A stretch of DNA of 64,000 bases, taken from the NCBI RefSeq assembly GCF_030823375.1, contig NZ_JAUSXB010000001.1, positions 2,480,001-2,544,000 of the forward strand, read 5' to 3'. The stretch is from Pseudarthrobacter siccitolerans (lineage in GTDB: Bacteria > Actinomycetota > Actinomycetes > Actinomycetales > Micrococcaceae). A model generated the notes under the pieces. That model did not search any database. It was not told the origin of the DNA and was given only the letters and a program-made list of their open reading frames with translations. This document shows positions 52,424-61,171 of this stretch, in pieces. Both the position numbers and the translations under genes were made by a program. Numbering within the stretch: the first letter of the stretch is position 1; each line of letters opens with the position of its first letter.

Positions 52424-53746
52424 TCAGCGGACGCCCTTGATCTTGACGACAAACACCGCACCCAGGAGGCCCATGACAGCCGCAGTAATGAACAGCGTGA
52501 AGTACCCCCCGAAGTACGTCACCGCGAGGAACGCGAGGCCGGTCGCGAACACCTGCGGCAGCGAAGCGGCCACGTTAATGACCCCCATATCCTTGCCACG
52601 GTCGGCGGCCTGCGGCAGCACCTGCGTCAGCAGCGCAAAGTCAACGGCCTGGTAGGCGCCGAACCCCACGCCCAGGATGGCGGCGCCAACCAGGGCGCCG
52701 GTCCATACTGGGAAAAACGCCATAGTGAGGCCCGCGAGGGCAATGAGGACTGAGGATCCGATCACAAACGGCTTCCGCCGGCCCAGCCGGTCGCTCCACG
52801 GCCCCGCGATCACCGCAGTAACCATCACCAACGCCGCATAAATGCCGGTCAGGATCAGGACTCCCAGCGCCGGGTTCTCAAGCTTGAGGACGTCCCCGAG
52901 GAAAAAGATCAGGTACACAATGGTCAACTGGTTGCAGACGTTCACCAGGAAGCGGGTGAGCCAGGCCCAGGCGAAGTCCGGGTGGCGGGCCGGGCTGATC
53001 CAGAAGCCGCGGAGGAAGCTGCGCCACGAGAAAGGCGGGCGGAGCGCCCTCGGCAGGGGCGGGTCATTCCGGTGGAACAGGTACGGCAGCACCGAGAACA
53101 GCAGGGCGACAGCACACAGGGCGTAGCCCACCATGTAGTTTCCCGACACCACCGCCCCGAAGACTGAGCCCAGGAGGATGCCCGCTGTTTGGCCCAAGGC
53201 CGCAACTCCCCCCACTCCGCCGCGCTGCAGCACCGGCACCCGGTCCGGGATGGCGGCGGTGATGGCCGCATAGGCCGCGTTGGCGCCCAGCTGGACCAGG
53301 CACCAGAACAGGACCATCAGGGCAACAGCCGTGGCCCCGGACAACGCCAGCAATGCTGCCGTGGCCAGGACGGCACCGCCCAGTACCCAGGGGGCACGCC
53401 GGCCGAAACCCGAGACCGTCCGGTCAGACAGCGCCCCGAACAGCGGATTGGCCACCAGGGATACGGCGGCACCGCACCCAAGTACGAGGGACGCGATGGC
53501 TTCCTTGTTTGTTTCGTCGATGCCAGTGGCCTGCTCGGCGATAAAGATGTTGATGGGCCCGAAGAACGCGGCATTGATGCCGACGTTGACCAGCACCAGC
53601 CCCGTGACCCACCGCGCGGTGACCTTCGCCGTCGGCTCGGCGAGCGCCGCCGTCGAATACTCTGCTCCGTCGCCGGGTTTTGATGAGGAACCGGGATCCG
53701 GCGCATGGCCGGGATCCGCTGCTGCGGGTATGTCTGGCAGGCTCAT
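52424..53746 (-). CDS. MFS transporter
   Basis: Twelve-segment major facilitator of 440 residues with a 45-residue polar N-terminal tail. FGALSDRTVSGFGRRAPWVL is the loop 2-3 signature, and GPWSDRLGRRKPFVIG its counterpart in the second half. The layout resembles glycoside-pentoside-hexuronide and sugar-type or SLC45-like carriers, but substrate prediction is not reliable. Confidence 0.9.
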   Translation of the reverse strand: MSLPDIPAAADPGHAPDPGSSSKPGDGAEYSTAALAEPTAKVTARWVTGLVLVNVGINAAFFGPINIFIAEQATGIDETNKEAIASLVLGCGAAVSLVANPLFGALSDRTVSGFGRRAPWVLGGAVLATAALLALSGATAVALMVLFWCLVQLGANAAYAAITAAIPDRVPVLQRGGVGGVAALGQTAGILLGSVFGAVVSGNYMVGYALCAVALLFSVLPYLFHRNDPPLPRALRPPFSWRSFLRGFWISPARHPDFAWAWLTRFLVNVCNQLTIVYLIFFLGDVLKLENPALGVLILTGIYAALVMVTAVIAGPWSDRLGRRKPFVIGSSVLIALAGLTMAFFPVWTGALVGAAILGVGFGAYQAVDFALLTQVLPQAADRGKDMGVINVAASLPQVFATGLAFLAVTYFGGYFTLFITAAVMGLLGAVFVVKIKGVR

Positions 53747-53889
53747 GGCTGGTTCCCCCTGGACGGTTAGCGATAAAAGTCAGACTATCGTGGGCTTCAT
53801 GGCCCGGCTTGTTATTCGGCAACCTAATTTGCGGCAGCGTGCTGCCCGGCGACCGCAAAACGTGTGAGTACTGAAGACCTGGAGATCCC

Positions 53890-54384
53890 ATGACGGCACC
53901 AGCCCAAAACCCCGCCAACAACATCAATACCGCCGACCTCTACGACGAACGCGGGGACGAGCTGGCCTCGGTGTCCCTGCAGTTCCAGTCCCTCGGCGGG
54001 CGCTCACACTTCAGCGGCGCGGCAAGGACCATCCGCTGCTTCCAGGACAACGCCCTGGTCAAAGCCACCCTTGGCACGCCGGGCAACGGCAACGTGCTGG
54101 TGGTGGACGGCGGCGGCTCGCTGGGCACGGCATTGATGGGGGACATGATCGCCGAAAGCGCCGTGGCCAACGGCTGGGCCGGCGTCGTGATCAATGGCGT
54201 CATCCGGGACCGCCAGGCGATCGCCGCGCTGGACCTCGGGGCGAAAGCCCTCGGCAGCAATCCGCGCAAGAGCGCCAAAGCCGGGGCCGGCGAAATTGAT
54301 GTGGATGTGGAGATTGACGGTGTGACCATCCGCGCCGGCGCCATGATCTGGTGCGATCCGGACGGAATCCTCGTGGAGCGCTGA
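53890..54384 (+). CDS. rraA: RraA family protein
   Basis: Protein of 164 residues. GRSHFSGAARTIRCFQDNALV, GNVLVVDGGGSLGTALMGD and WAGVVINGVIRDRQA with the catalytic-type GxxxGD...RD pattern fit the RraA/HMG-aldolase fold. In Escherichia coli RraA inhibits RNase E; many homologues are instead 4-hydroxy-4-methyl-2-oxoglutarate aldolases. Either is possible, and the R/D residues for the aldolase are present. Confidence 0.9.
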   Translation: MTAPAQNPANNINTADLYDERGDELASVSLQFQSLGGRSHFSGAARTIRCFQDNALVKATLGTPGNGNVLVVDGGGSLGTALMGDMIAESAVANGWAGVVINGVIRDRQAIAALDLGAKALGSNPRKSAKAGAGEIDVDVEIDGVTIRAGAMIWCDPDGILVER

Positions 54385-54442
54385 GGCGGCCAGGCCGCAA
54401 AGGACGAACACGTCCGGTTTCGGGGAATAGGTCCCGGCGTAA

Positions 54443-54465
54443 GATAGTTACTGAAAGCAACTATC
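54443..54465. promoter_or_regulatory. Candidate operator upstream of the DHA2 transporter
   Basis: GATAGTT and AACTATC form perfect 7-bp arms around a 9-base spacer (extended TAGTTACT...GCAACTA symmetry), 28 bp upstream of the transporter start. It resembles MarR- or TetR-type drug-efflux operators; the cognate regulator is not adjacent. Confidence 0.5.
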
Positions 54466-54492
54466 AGAGCTTATTTCTTCCCTGGAGCACCC

Positions 54493-56145
54493 ATGTCCCA
54501 ACCCCCCGCCGCGCGCGCCGCCGGAGAAACCCTCACGCAGCGCCAAATCGTCACCGTTATGGTCGGCCTGATGCTGGGCATGTTCCTGGCCTCGCTGGAC
54601 CAGACCATCGTGTCCACGTCCATCTACACCATCGCCAACGACCTGGATGGTCTCTCGCTCCAGGCCTGGGCCACCACCGCGTACCTCATCACGTCGACCG
54701 TGAGCACACCCCTTTATGGCAAGCTGAGCGACATCTTCGGCCGCCGCCCGCTGTACCTGACCGCCATCATCATCTTCCTGGCGGGTTCCCTCTACGCCGG
54801 CTCGGTGCACTCCATGACCGAACTGGCCATTGCCCGCGGCGCCCAGGGCCTGGGTGCCGGTGGCTTGCTGGCACTCGCGCTGACCATCATCGGCGACATC
54901 GTGTCCCTCAAGGACCGGGCCAAGTACCAGGGCTACTTCATGTCCGTGTTCGGCATCTCCTCGGTGCTTGGCCCCGTGGTGGGCGGCGCATTCGCCGGCT
55001 CGGCCAACATCCTGGGCTTTGACGGCTGGCGCTGGGTGTTCTTTATCAACCTGCCCATCGGCCTGGCAGCACTGGCAGTCGTTTTCCTGTTCCTGCACCT
55101 GCCGGCCAAGCACGTGAAGCAGAAGATTGACTACTGGGGTGCCGCAGCCATTACGGTGGCCATCGTGCCGCTCCTGCTGGTTGCGGAGCAGGGCCGCAGC
55201 TGGGGCTGGGCGTCCCTGAACTCCTTCCTTTGCTACGGCCTGGGCGTGGTGGGCGTTGCCTGGTTCCTGCTAGCCGAGAAGCGGGCCGGTGACTACGCGC
55301 TGATCCCGCTGCGGCTCTTCCGGAACGCAACCTTCGGCCTGTCATCGCTGCTGAACTTCATCATCGGCATCGGAATGTTCGGTGCGATCGCCATGCTCCC
55401 GATGTACCTGCAGCTGGTCAAGGGCCTCACGCCCACCGAGGCCGGCCTGATGATGATCACCTTCACCGTCGGCATCCTCACGGGCTCCATCACCGCGGGG
55501 CGCACCATCTCCTCGTCCGGCACCTACCGGATCTTCCCCATCATGGGCACGGCCATCCTCACCGCCGCCGCCATAGTGATGGGACTGTCCCTCGGCGTGG
55601 ACACGGGCCTGTGGGTCCCCGGCGTAATCGCCGTGTTCTTCGGCATGGGCCTGGGCTTCTGCATGCAGCCGCTCACCCTGGCCATGCAGGTATCCGTGCC
55701 GCGCCGTGACATGGGCGTGGGCACGTCCTCCGCAGCGTTCTTCCGCTCCATGGGCGGTGCCGTAGGCACTGCAGTGTTCATCTCCATGCTGTTCAGCCTG
55801 GCGGCCAGCCGGATCGCGGACAGCATGAAAACGGCCATGGGAAGCTCCGACTACCAGGCCGTCCTGCGCGACCCAGCCGTGGCAGCGGACCCCGCCAACG
55901 CCAAGCTGTACGAGTTCTTCCAGAACGGGGCGTCCAACGATTCCCTCAACGACACCAGCTGGCTCCATACCGCCAACAGCACGCTGACCCGGCCCATCAC
56001 TGAGGGCTTCGCCTACGCGATCGACACCGTTATGCTCACGGCAGCCGTCCTCACCGGCATCGCGTTCCTCATCAGCTTTGCGCTGCCCAACAAGAAGCTG
56101 TCGGACCCCAAGGCTGCCCCGCAGGAACCGGCGGCGGTGCACTAG
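54493..56145 (+). CDS. DHA2-type MFS multidrug transporter
   Basis: Fourteen-segment drug:H+ antiporter of 550 residues. The N-terminal MLGMFLASLDQTIVSTSIYT is motif D1 of the family, GKLSDIFGRRPLYLTAI is motif A, and IARGAQGLGAGGLLALA is the next loop. It likely exports toxic or cationic compounds. A palindromic operator lies 28 bp upstream and a strong hairpin follows the stop. Confidence 0.93.
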   Translation: MSQPPAARAAGETLTQRQIVTVMVGLMLGMFLASLDQTIVSTSIYTIANDLDGLSLQAWATTAYLITSTVSTPLYGKLSDIFGRRPLYLTAIIIFLAGSLYAGSVHSMTELAIARGAQGLGAGGLLALALTIIGDIVSLKDRAKYQGYFMSVFGISSVLGPVVGGAFAGSANILGFDGWRWVFFINLPIGLAALAVVFLFLHLPAKHVKQKIDYWGAAAITVAIVPLLLVAEQGRSWGWASLNSFLCYGLGVVGVAWFLLAEKRAGDYALIPLRLFRNATFGLSSLLNFIIGIGMFGAIAMLPMYLQLVKGLTPTEAGLMMITFTVGILTGSITAGRTISSSGTYRIFPIMGTAILTAAAIVMGLSLGVDTGLWVPGVIAVFFGMGLGFCMQPLTLAMQVSVPRRDMGVGTSSAAFFRSMGGAVGTAVFISMLFSLAASRIADSMKTAMGSSDYQAVLRDPAVAADPANAKLYEFFQNGASNDSLNDTSWLHTANSTLTRPITEGFAYAIDTVMLTAAVLTGIAFLISFALPNKKLSDPKAAPQEPAAVH

Positions 56146-56187
56146 CCCTCCCCCGGTAACGCGGACTGCCCCAGGGGCACCCCATTG

Positions 56188-56225
56188 AAGAGGACGACGG
56201 CGGCGCGGCCCGCCGTCGTCCTCTT
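56188..56225 (+). terminator. Hairpin terminator after the DHA2 transporter
   Basis: Perfect 16-bp arms AAGAGGACGACGGCGG (56188-56203) and CCGCCGTCGTCCTCTT (56210-56225) with a 6-base loop, followed by GCTTT. It ends the preceding transporter transcript. Confidence 0.88.
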
Positions 56226-56373
56226 GCTTTCTGCGGGGTGGTGGGAAAGCCCCGAGTGGAACAGGCCGCCATGGCGTGGAACACTGTGTAACGCGTGTGC
56301 GCCGGCCAGTGGCCGGTTCCGCAGCCGACGACGTCCGCACCGCATCCACCCGAACCCAGACCAAGGGAGCACC

Positions 56374-57813
56374 ATGCCCACAGCCCAGGAGCAGACAACC
56401 GCCCGGATACCTCGGCGGGTGATCTGGCTGGCACTCGCAGGTGCGGTGGGCGGATTCCTGTTCGGCTTCGATTCGTCTGTGGTGAACGGCGCGGTGGATG
56501 CCATGAAGGACGAATTCGCATTATCCGAGGCCGTGACGGGCTTCGCCGTGGCCATTGCCCTGCTGGGCTGTGCGGCCGGCGCCTTCCTCGCCGGCAAGGT
56601 GGCGGACCGGTACGGCCGCATCCCCGCCATGAAACTGGGTGCGCTGCTGTTCCTGGTCAGCGCCATCGGCACCGGCTTCGCCTTCGGCGTCTGGGACCTG
56701 ATCTTCTGGCGCCTGGTGGGCGGGCTGGGGATCGGCCTGGCCTCGGTCATTGCCCCCGCGTACATTTCGGAGATCTCGCCCCGCAAGGTCCGGGGCCGGC
56801 TCGCATCGCTGCAGCAGCTCGCCATCACCACCGGCATCTTCGCCGCGCTGCTCTCCGACGCGCTCTTCGCCACCAGTGCAGGCGGAGCGGACCAGGCGTT
56901 CTGGCTGGGAATTGAGGCCTGGCGCTGGATGTTCCTGGCCGCCGCCGTGCCCGCCGTGGTCTACGGCTGGGTTGCCTACACGCTTCCTGAATCCCCGCGG
57001 TTCCTGGTGTTCCTTGGCAAGGAGGACGAGGCCCGCAAGGTGTTCGATTCAATCGCCCCGGCGGAGGACACCGACCGCCACATCCGCGAGATCCGCGAAG
57101 CCATCGAGGAAGACAAGCTGGCCGGCCAGAAGGGCTCGCTGCGCGGCAACTTCTTCGGGCTGCAGGCAGTGGTCTGGGTGGGCATCATCCTGTCCGTCCT
57201 GCAGCAGTTCGTGGGCATCAACGTGATCTTCTACTACTCCACTACCCTGTGGAAGGCCGTGGGCTTCCAGGAGAAGGACTCGCTCGCCATCTCGGTGGCC
57301 ACGTCCATCACCAACATCCTGGTTACCCTTGTGGCCATCGCCCTGGTTGACCGGATCGGCCGGCGGCCCATCCTGCTGGCCGGTTCGGTGGGCATGGCAG
57401 TTTCCCTGGGGGCCATGGCGCTGGCGTTCTCCTCGGCAGTGGGATCCGGCGAGGAGATTTCCCTGCCGGGCGCCTGGGGCCCCGTGGCGCTGGTGGCCGC
57501 GAACGTCTTTGTGGTCAGCTTCGGGGCATCCTGGGGCCCGCTGGTGTGGGTTCTCCTGGGCGAGATTTTCCCGTCCCGGATCCGCGCCCGCGCACTGGGC
57601 CTGGCCGCGGCTGCGCAGTGGGTGGCGAACTTTGCCATCACCCTGAGCTTCCCGGTGATGGCTGCCGGGTCGCTGCCGCTCACGTATGCCATGTACGCAC
57701 TGTTCGCGGCGTTGTCGTTCTTCTTCGTGATGTTCAAGGTGCCGGAGACCAACGGCATGTCGCTGGAGCAGGCGGAGACGCTGTTCGTGGCGAAGGGCTC
57801 GAAGAAGGCCTAG
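56374..57813 (+). CDS. Sugar porter family MFS transporter
   Basis: Twelve-segment sugar:H+ symporter of 479 residues. GGFLFGFDSSVVNGAVDAM, KVADRYGRIPAMKLG, ISEISPRKVRGRLASLQQLA with the PESPRFL signature, and the second-half DRIGRRPILLAGS are all typical of XylE/GLUT-like porters. The ATG at 56374 follows AAGGGAGC. A hexose or pentose is the likely substrate. Confidence 0.94.
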   Translation: MPTAQEQTTARIPRRVIWLALAGAVGGFLFGFDSSVVNGAVDAMKDEFALSEAVTGFAVAIALLGCAAGAFLAGKVADRYGRIPAMKLGALLFLVSAIGTGFAFGVWDLIFWRLVGGLGIGLASVIAPAYISEISPRKVRGRLASLQQLAITTGIFAALLSDALFATSAGGADQAFWLGIEAWRWMFLAAAVPAVVYGWVAYTLPESPRFLVFLGKEDEARKVFDSIAPAEDTDRHIREIREAIEEDKLAGQKGSLRGNFFGLQAVVWVGIILSVLQQFVGINVIFYYSTTLWKAVGFQEKDSLAISVATSITNILVTLVAIALVDRIGRRPILLAGSVGMAVSLGAMALAFSSAVGSGEEISLPGAWGPVALVAANVFVVSFGASWGPLVWVLLGEIFPSRIRARALGLAAAAQWVANFAITLSFPVMAAGSLPLTYAMYALFAALSFFFVMFKVPETNGMSLEQAETLFVAKGSKKA

Positions 57814-57889
57814 CAACGCTCCATCACCTTTCGCAGTATTTCCTCCAACGCCCCATCACTTTTCGGTCTTAAACACCAAACCCTCCATC
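57814..57889. repeat. 32-bp tandem repeat, array C (degenerate, minus orientation)
   Basis: Read on the minus strand, two 32-bp units (57858-57889 and 57826-57857) and a partial one begin GATGGAGGGTT, GATGGGGCGTT and GATGGAGCGTT. The middle unit ends TGCGAAAGGT, a degenerate form of the CCGCAGGAnGT block of arrays A and B. Period and leading block are the same as in those arrays, but the units are much more diverged. Confidence 0.65.
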
Positions 57890-57911
57890 ACGTGCTGTGA
57901 AGGAGGGTTTG
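57877..57911. terminator. Bidirectional hairpin terminator between convergent MFS genes
   Basis: CAAACCCTCC (57877-57886) pairs with GGAGGGTTTG (57902-57911). An inner TCAC/GTGA stem with loop GTGCT continues it. It lies between the stops of the sugar porter and the minus-strand MFS gene and is partly built from the 32-bp repeat. Confidence 0.85.
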
Positions 57912-57933
57912 CTGTTTTCCGGATGGGCAACGG

Positions 57934-59151
57934 TTACACGACGTGCGGCTCGTGCGCCGCCAGGTACTTCCGGCCGCCCAGGGCAACGCCGACGGCCACC
58001 ACCATCGCCACCGCCCCGGCGAAGAACGGGACCTGCGGGCCAAAGTGCTCGCCCAGCTGTGCGGCAGCGAACGGGGCCAGGGCGCCGCCCATCCACCGCA
58101 CGAAGTTGTAGCCGGAGGAGGCCACCGGCCGGGGCGAATCCGAAACGCCCATGGCCAGCTCGGTGTAGATGGTGTTGTTGATGCCCAGCAGGGCGCCGGA
58201 GACCACTACGAGGACGACGACGGCAGGCACCGAGTGCCCCGCGGCCAGCCCCAGAAGGGTGAGCATCAAGGCCAGGAGGGTTCCGGCCAGGACCCTGGTG
58301 GCCCCGAAACGGTTCTGCAGCACGGGCGCCACAAACACCGAGAAGACGGCCACGGCCACGCCCCAGCCGAAGAACACCCCGCCGATCCCGTAGGCGTCCA
58401 TGCCCAGGATGAACGGGGTGAACGCCAGGATGGTAAAGAAGCCGTAGTTGTAGAACAGCCCGCTGACGGCGGTGGTGCGCAGTCCCTTATGGCCCAGGGC
58501 CAGCAGGGGATCCCGCAGGCGGACTTTCCGCTCCGGAAGCGGGGTCCTGGGAAGCAGCACGATCAGGGCCACAAAAGCGGCAGTCATCAAGGCCGCAGTT
58601 CCGAAGAAGGGTGCCCGCCACTGCCAGCCGCCCAACAGGGCGCCCAGGAGCGGGCCAAGCGAAATGCCCAGGCCCAATGCGGCCTCATAGAGGATGATGG
58701 CCGTGCCTGCACCGCCGCTGGCAACACCGACGATCACTGCCAAAGCTGTGGCAACGAACAGGGCGTTACCCAGCCCCCATCCGGCCCGAAACCCCACGAG
58801 CTGATCCACGCTGCCGGACAGGCCCGAGAGCGAAGAAAACACCACAATGACGGCGAGGCCGATCAGCAGGGTCTTCTTGCCGCCGATGCGGGAGGAAACG
58901 AAGCCGGTGATCAGCATGGCCACTGCCGTCACCAGGAAGTAGCTGGTGAAGAGCAGGGAAACCTCGCTGGGGCTGGCGTCGAGGTTGGTGGCGATGGCGG
59001 GCAGGATGGGGTCCACCAGTCCGATGCCCATAAACGCGAAAACGGCGGCCAGGGCTGTGGCCCATACCGCCTTTGGTTGTTTGAGGAACGAGGCCTTTTC
59101 GGCCTTCAGGGTTGCTTCTGCTGCCGGCAGTGTATCTGCTTGGCCGTTCAT
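57934..59151 (-). CDS. MFS transporter, drug efflux type
   Basis: Twelve-segment MFS protein of 405 residues. GIGLVDPILPAIATNLDASP, FVSSRIGGKKTLLIGL and GWGLGNALFVATALAVIVG resemble DHA1 drug exporters. It begins 28 bp downstream of a MarR gene on the same strand, so the pair forms a regulator-pump operon controlled from the MarR operator. Confidence 0.92.
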   Translation of the reverse strand: MNGQADTLPAAEATLKAEKASFLKQPKAVWATALAAVFAFMGIGLVDPILPAIATNLDASPSEVSLLFTSYFLVTAVAMLITGFVSSRIGGKKTLLIGLAVIVVFSSLSGLSGSVDQLVGFRAGWGLGNALFVATALAVIVGVASGGAGTAIILYEAALGLGISLGPLLGALLGGWQWRAPFFGTAALMTAAFVALIVLLPRTPLPERKVRLRDPLLALGHKGLRTTAVSGLFYNYGFFTILAFTPFILGMDAYGIGGVFFGWGVAVAVFSVFVAPVLQNRFGATRVLAGTLLALMLTLLGLAAGHSVPAVVVLVVVSGALLGINNTIYTELAMGVSDSPRPVASSGYNFVRWMGGALAPFAAAQLGEHFGPQVPFFAGAVAMVVAVGVALGGRKYLAAHEPHVV

Positions 59152-59179
59152 GGAGGGTGCTCCTAAAGGGGTGCTTGCG

Positions 59180-59626
59180 TCATTGCTGCAGCGACGCGTT
59201 GATTTTTCCGATGACGGGAAGTGCGGCCGCCAGAGTCTGCCGGTCCTGGTCGCTGAGCGAGCTGAGGATGCCGGCCATCACGGCGTTCCGCCGCGTATTG
59301 GCAGAGTCGACGGCGGCGCGACCCTCGGCGGTGAGCACCACGCGGACGGCTCGTGAGTCATCCGGGTCGGGTTCTCGGCGGGCCAATCCTGCCCGCTCCA
59401 GCTTGATGATCTGCTCCGTGGCGCTCGGCACCCGGACGCCAAGGTTCCGCGCGATCTCCCCTACCCGTATGCCGTCGTCCAGCAGCATCTTCAGGGTGCT
59501 GAGCTGGGCTGCGCTAAGTTCGCCCTCGGAATCGAGCCGCCGTACCAGGTACACACTGTGGCGGAGGGCCTCCCGGAAGTCACCGGCAAGCGCCTGCAGG
59601 GCCTTATCATCTCTTTTTCCAGTCAT
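59180..59626 (-). CDS. MarR family regulator of the adjacent MFS pump
   Basis: Winged-helix repressor of 148 residues: LSTLKMLLDDGIRVGEIARNLGVRVPSATEQI as the helix-turn-helix and a wing with RREPDPDDSRAVRVVLT. It is the first gene of a two-gene operon with the MFS pump. A perfect palindromic operator ends one base before its start codon and leaves no room for a normal ribosome site, so translation may be from a leaderless messenger. Confidence 0.92.
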   Translation of the reverse strand: MTGKRDDKALQALAGDFREALRHSVYLVRRLDSEGELSAAQLSTLKMLLDDGIRVGEIARNLGVRVPSATEQIIKLERAGLARREPDPDDSRAVRVVLTAEGRAAVDSANTRRNAVMAGILSSLSDQDRQTLAAALPVIGKINASLQQ

Positions 59627-59627
59627 C

Positions 59628-59658
59628 GTTAGGTAGCCTAACAGTTAGGCTACCTAAC
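59628..59658. promoter_or_regulatory. Perfect 15-bp inverted repeat, MarR operator
   Basis: GTTAGGTAGCCTAAC (59628-59642) and GTTAGGCTACCTAAC (59644-59658) are exact reverse complements around a single A. Each arm is itself nearly palindromic (TTAGG...CCTAA), giving four half-sites. It directly abuts the marR start codon. Confidence 0.88.
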
Positions 59659-59660
59659 AA

Positions 59661-59864
59661 TCAAGCGTTTAGGGTTAGTTTCATGACCAGCAGGTGCGAA
59701 TGGTCGGCGTCGATCGCTTGGAAGGCAAGCTCATAGGGCGCCATGTCCACGGTCCGTTCACGCCCTGAACCCAAGGCGTCGTCCGGGAGCAGCCGCACGA
59801 TGGCCGGCAGATGGGCGGGTGAGGCGTGGCGGAGGCGGAAGGGATCACAGCACGACGCCGGCAC
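59661..59864 (-). pseudogene. Truncated GNAT acetyltransferase remnant
   Basis: A frame of 67 codons reading PFRLRHASPAHLPAIVRLL, then DDALGSGRE and AFQAIDADHSHLLV, which is the N-terminal third of a GNAT acetyltransferase. It stops after LLVMKLTLNA where the acetyl-CoA-binding strands should begin. A long hairpin sits at its 5' end and the MarR operator at its 3' end. It is most likely a decayed fragment. Confidence 0.65.
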
Positions 59865-59886
59865 TCAAGTGAGTGCCGGCGTCGTG
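59851..59886. terminator. Hairpin at the 5' end of the GNAT remnant
   Basis: The 17-bp arms CACGACGCCGGCACTCA and TGAGTGCCGGCGTCGTG are perfect around two bases. The real loop must be larger. It could end transcription of the mtl operon coming from the right on the minus strand. Confidence 0.6.
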
Positions 59887-59906
59887 ATTGCGGACGCATT
59901 GGTCAG

Positions 59907-60003
59907 AAATCCGCAGGAGGTGATGGGGCGTTGGGATAAAAGCCGCAGGAGGTGATGGGGCGTTGGGATAAAGGCCGCAGGAGGTGATGGCGCGTCTCTT
60001 GCG
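59907..60003. repeat. 32-bp tandem repeat, array B
   Basis: Full units start at 59922 and 59954 and differ at one base. A partial unit precedes them (CCGCAGGAGGT) and another follows at 59986 (GATGGCGCGT) and runs to the end of mtlD. The unit is GATGGGGCGTTGGGATAAA, then a purine pair, then CCGCAGGAGGT. Same period and end blocks as array A. Confidence 0.85.
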
Positions 60004-60007
60004 GCCT

Positions 60008-61171
60008 TTAGGCGGGGGTGCGGGCCACCTCCGCCTGGCGCTCCTCAACCAGCGTGGAGACGGCGTTAAACAGCGGGTGCTCCGGCTCCAGGCCCGTGAT
60101 CCGCGCCGTGGCGTCAGCGGGACTGCTGGATGCCAGGATTTCGGCGAGTTCGGTTGCCTCGGCGTCGGCGGGGTCGTTGAAGCGCAACGCAGCGGCGATA
60201 GCGCCGAGCAGGGCCTCCGGCACCACTCCCCGTTCGGCCAGCTCCGCAGCCGGCCCGATGAACCGCTCGTGCCGGCTCAGCTTCCGCAGCGGTGCCCGGC
60301 CCACCCGGTTCACGGTATCCGGCAGGTACGGGTTGGAGAACCGGACCAGGATCTTCTGGACGTAAGCTTCCTGTTCATCGTTGCTGAAGCCGTGTTTGCT
60401 GACGAGGAGCTGTTTGGTCTCTTCCAGCACCGCCCGGACGTCCTCGGCAACATCCTGGTCCGCCATCGCATCGGAAATCTTCTCCAGGCCCGCCTCGAAC
60501 CCTAAGTAGGCGGCCGAGGCGTGCCCGGTGTTCACCGTAAACAACTTCCGCTCGATGTACGGCGAAAGCTCGTCCACAAAGGTGGCACCGGGAATCGCCG
60601 GGGCGGAACCGCCAAAGGCAGTCCGGTCGATAACCCATTCGTAGAACGTCTCCACTGTGACGTCCAGGCCCTGGCCCGCGGCCTGGTTGGGCACGATCCG
60701 GTCCACGGCGGTGTTGGCGAATACGGCCTTGCCATCCAGCGCCCCGGCGGCTGCCCCCGGCTGGGAAGCCACCTCCTTGGCCAAGATGTCCGTGGCGTTG
60801 ATGGCGTTCTCGCAGGCCATCACCTGCAGCGGCGCCCGTCCGGGCTCCCTTGCAACGATGCCCCTGGCGATGACGGGCGCCACGAACTTGAGGATGTGTG
60901 GACCGACCGCTGTGGTGACGATGTCCGCCGTCGCGATCTCCGCGACGAGTTCAGCTTCCTGGGTGTTGGAATTCAACGCCCGGAAGTTGTCCACGGTCCG
61001 CACGGCCGGGTTTTCGCCCACCTCGTGCACGGCGTAGCTGTCCGCCTTGGCGAGCTGGTTGATGAGCTCCTCGGCGACGTCGGCGAACACCACCTCGTAG
61101 CCTGCGTCGTGCAGGAGCAGGCCTACGAAGCCGCGTCCGATGTTTCCGGCCCCGAAATGTACTGCCTTCAC
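60008..61171 (-). CDS. mtlD: Mannitol-1-phosphate 5-dehydrogenase
   Basis: Oxidises mannitol-1-phosphate to fructose-6-phosphate with NAD. The 387-residue protein starts MKAVHFGAGNIGRGF with the dinucleotide-binding loop, and has MACENAINATD and FVDELSPYIERKLFTVNTGHA, with the catalytic Lys and His of the polyol-dehydrogenase family. It overlaps the PTS gene by one base and is the last gene of the operon. Its stop lies at the edge of repeat array B. Confidence 0.96.
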   Translation of the reverse strand: MKAVHFGAGNIGRGFVGLLLHDAGYEVVFADVAEELINQLAKADSYAVHEVGENPAVRTVDNFRALNSNTQEAELVAEIATADIVTTAVGPHILKFVAPVIARGIVAREPGRAPLQVMACENAINATDILAKEVASQPGAAAGALDGKAVFANTAVDRIVPNQAAGQGLDVTVETFYEWVIDRTAFGGSAPAIPGATFVDELSPYIERKLFTVNTGHASAAYLGFEAGLEKISDAMADQDVAEDVRAVLEETKQLLVSKHGFSNDEQEAYVQKILVRFSNPYLPDTVNRVGRAPLRKLSRHERFIGPAAELAERGVVPEALLGAIAAALRFNDPADAEATELAEILASSSPADATARITGLEPEHPLFNAVSTLVEERQAEVARTPA

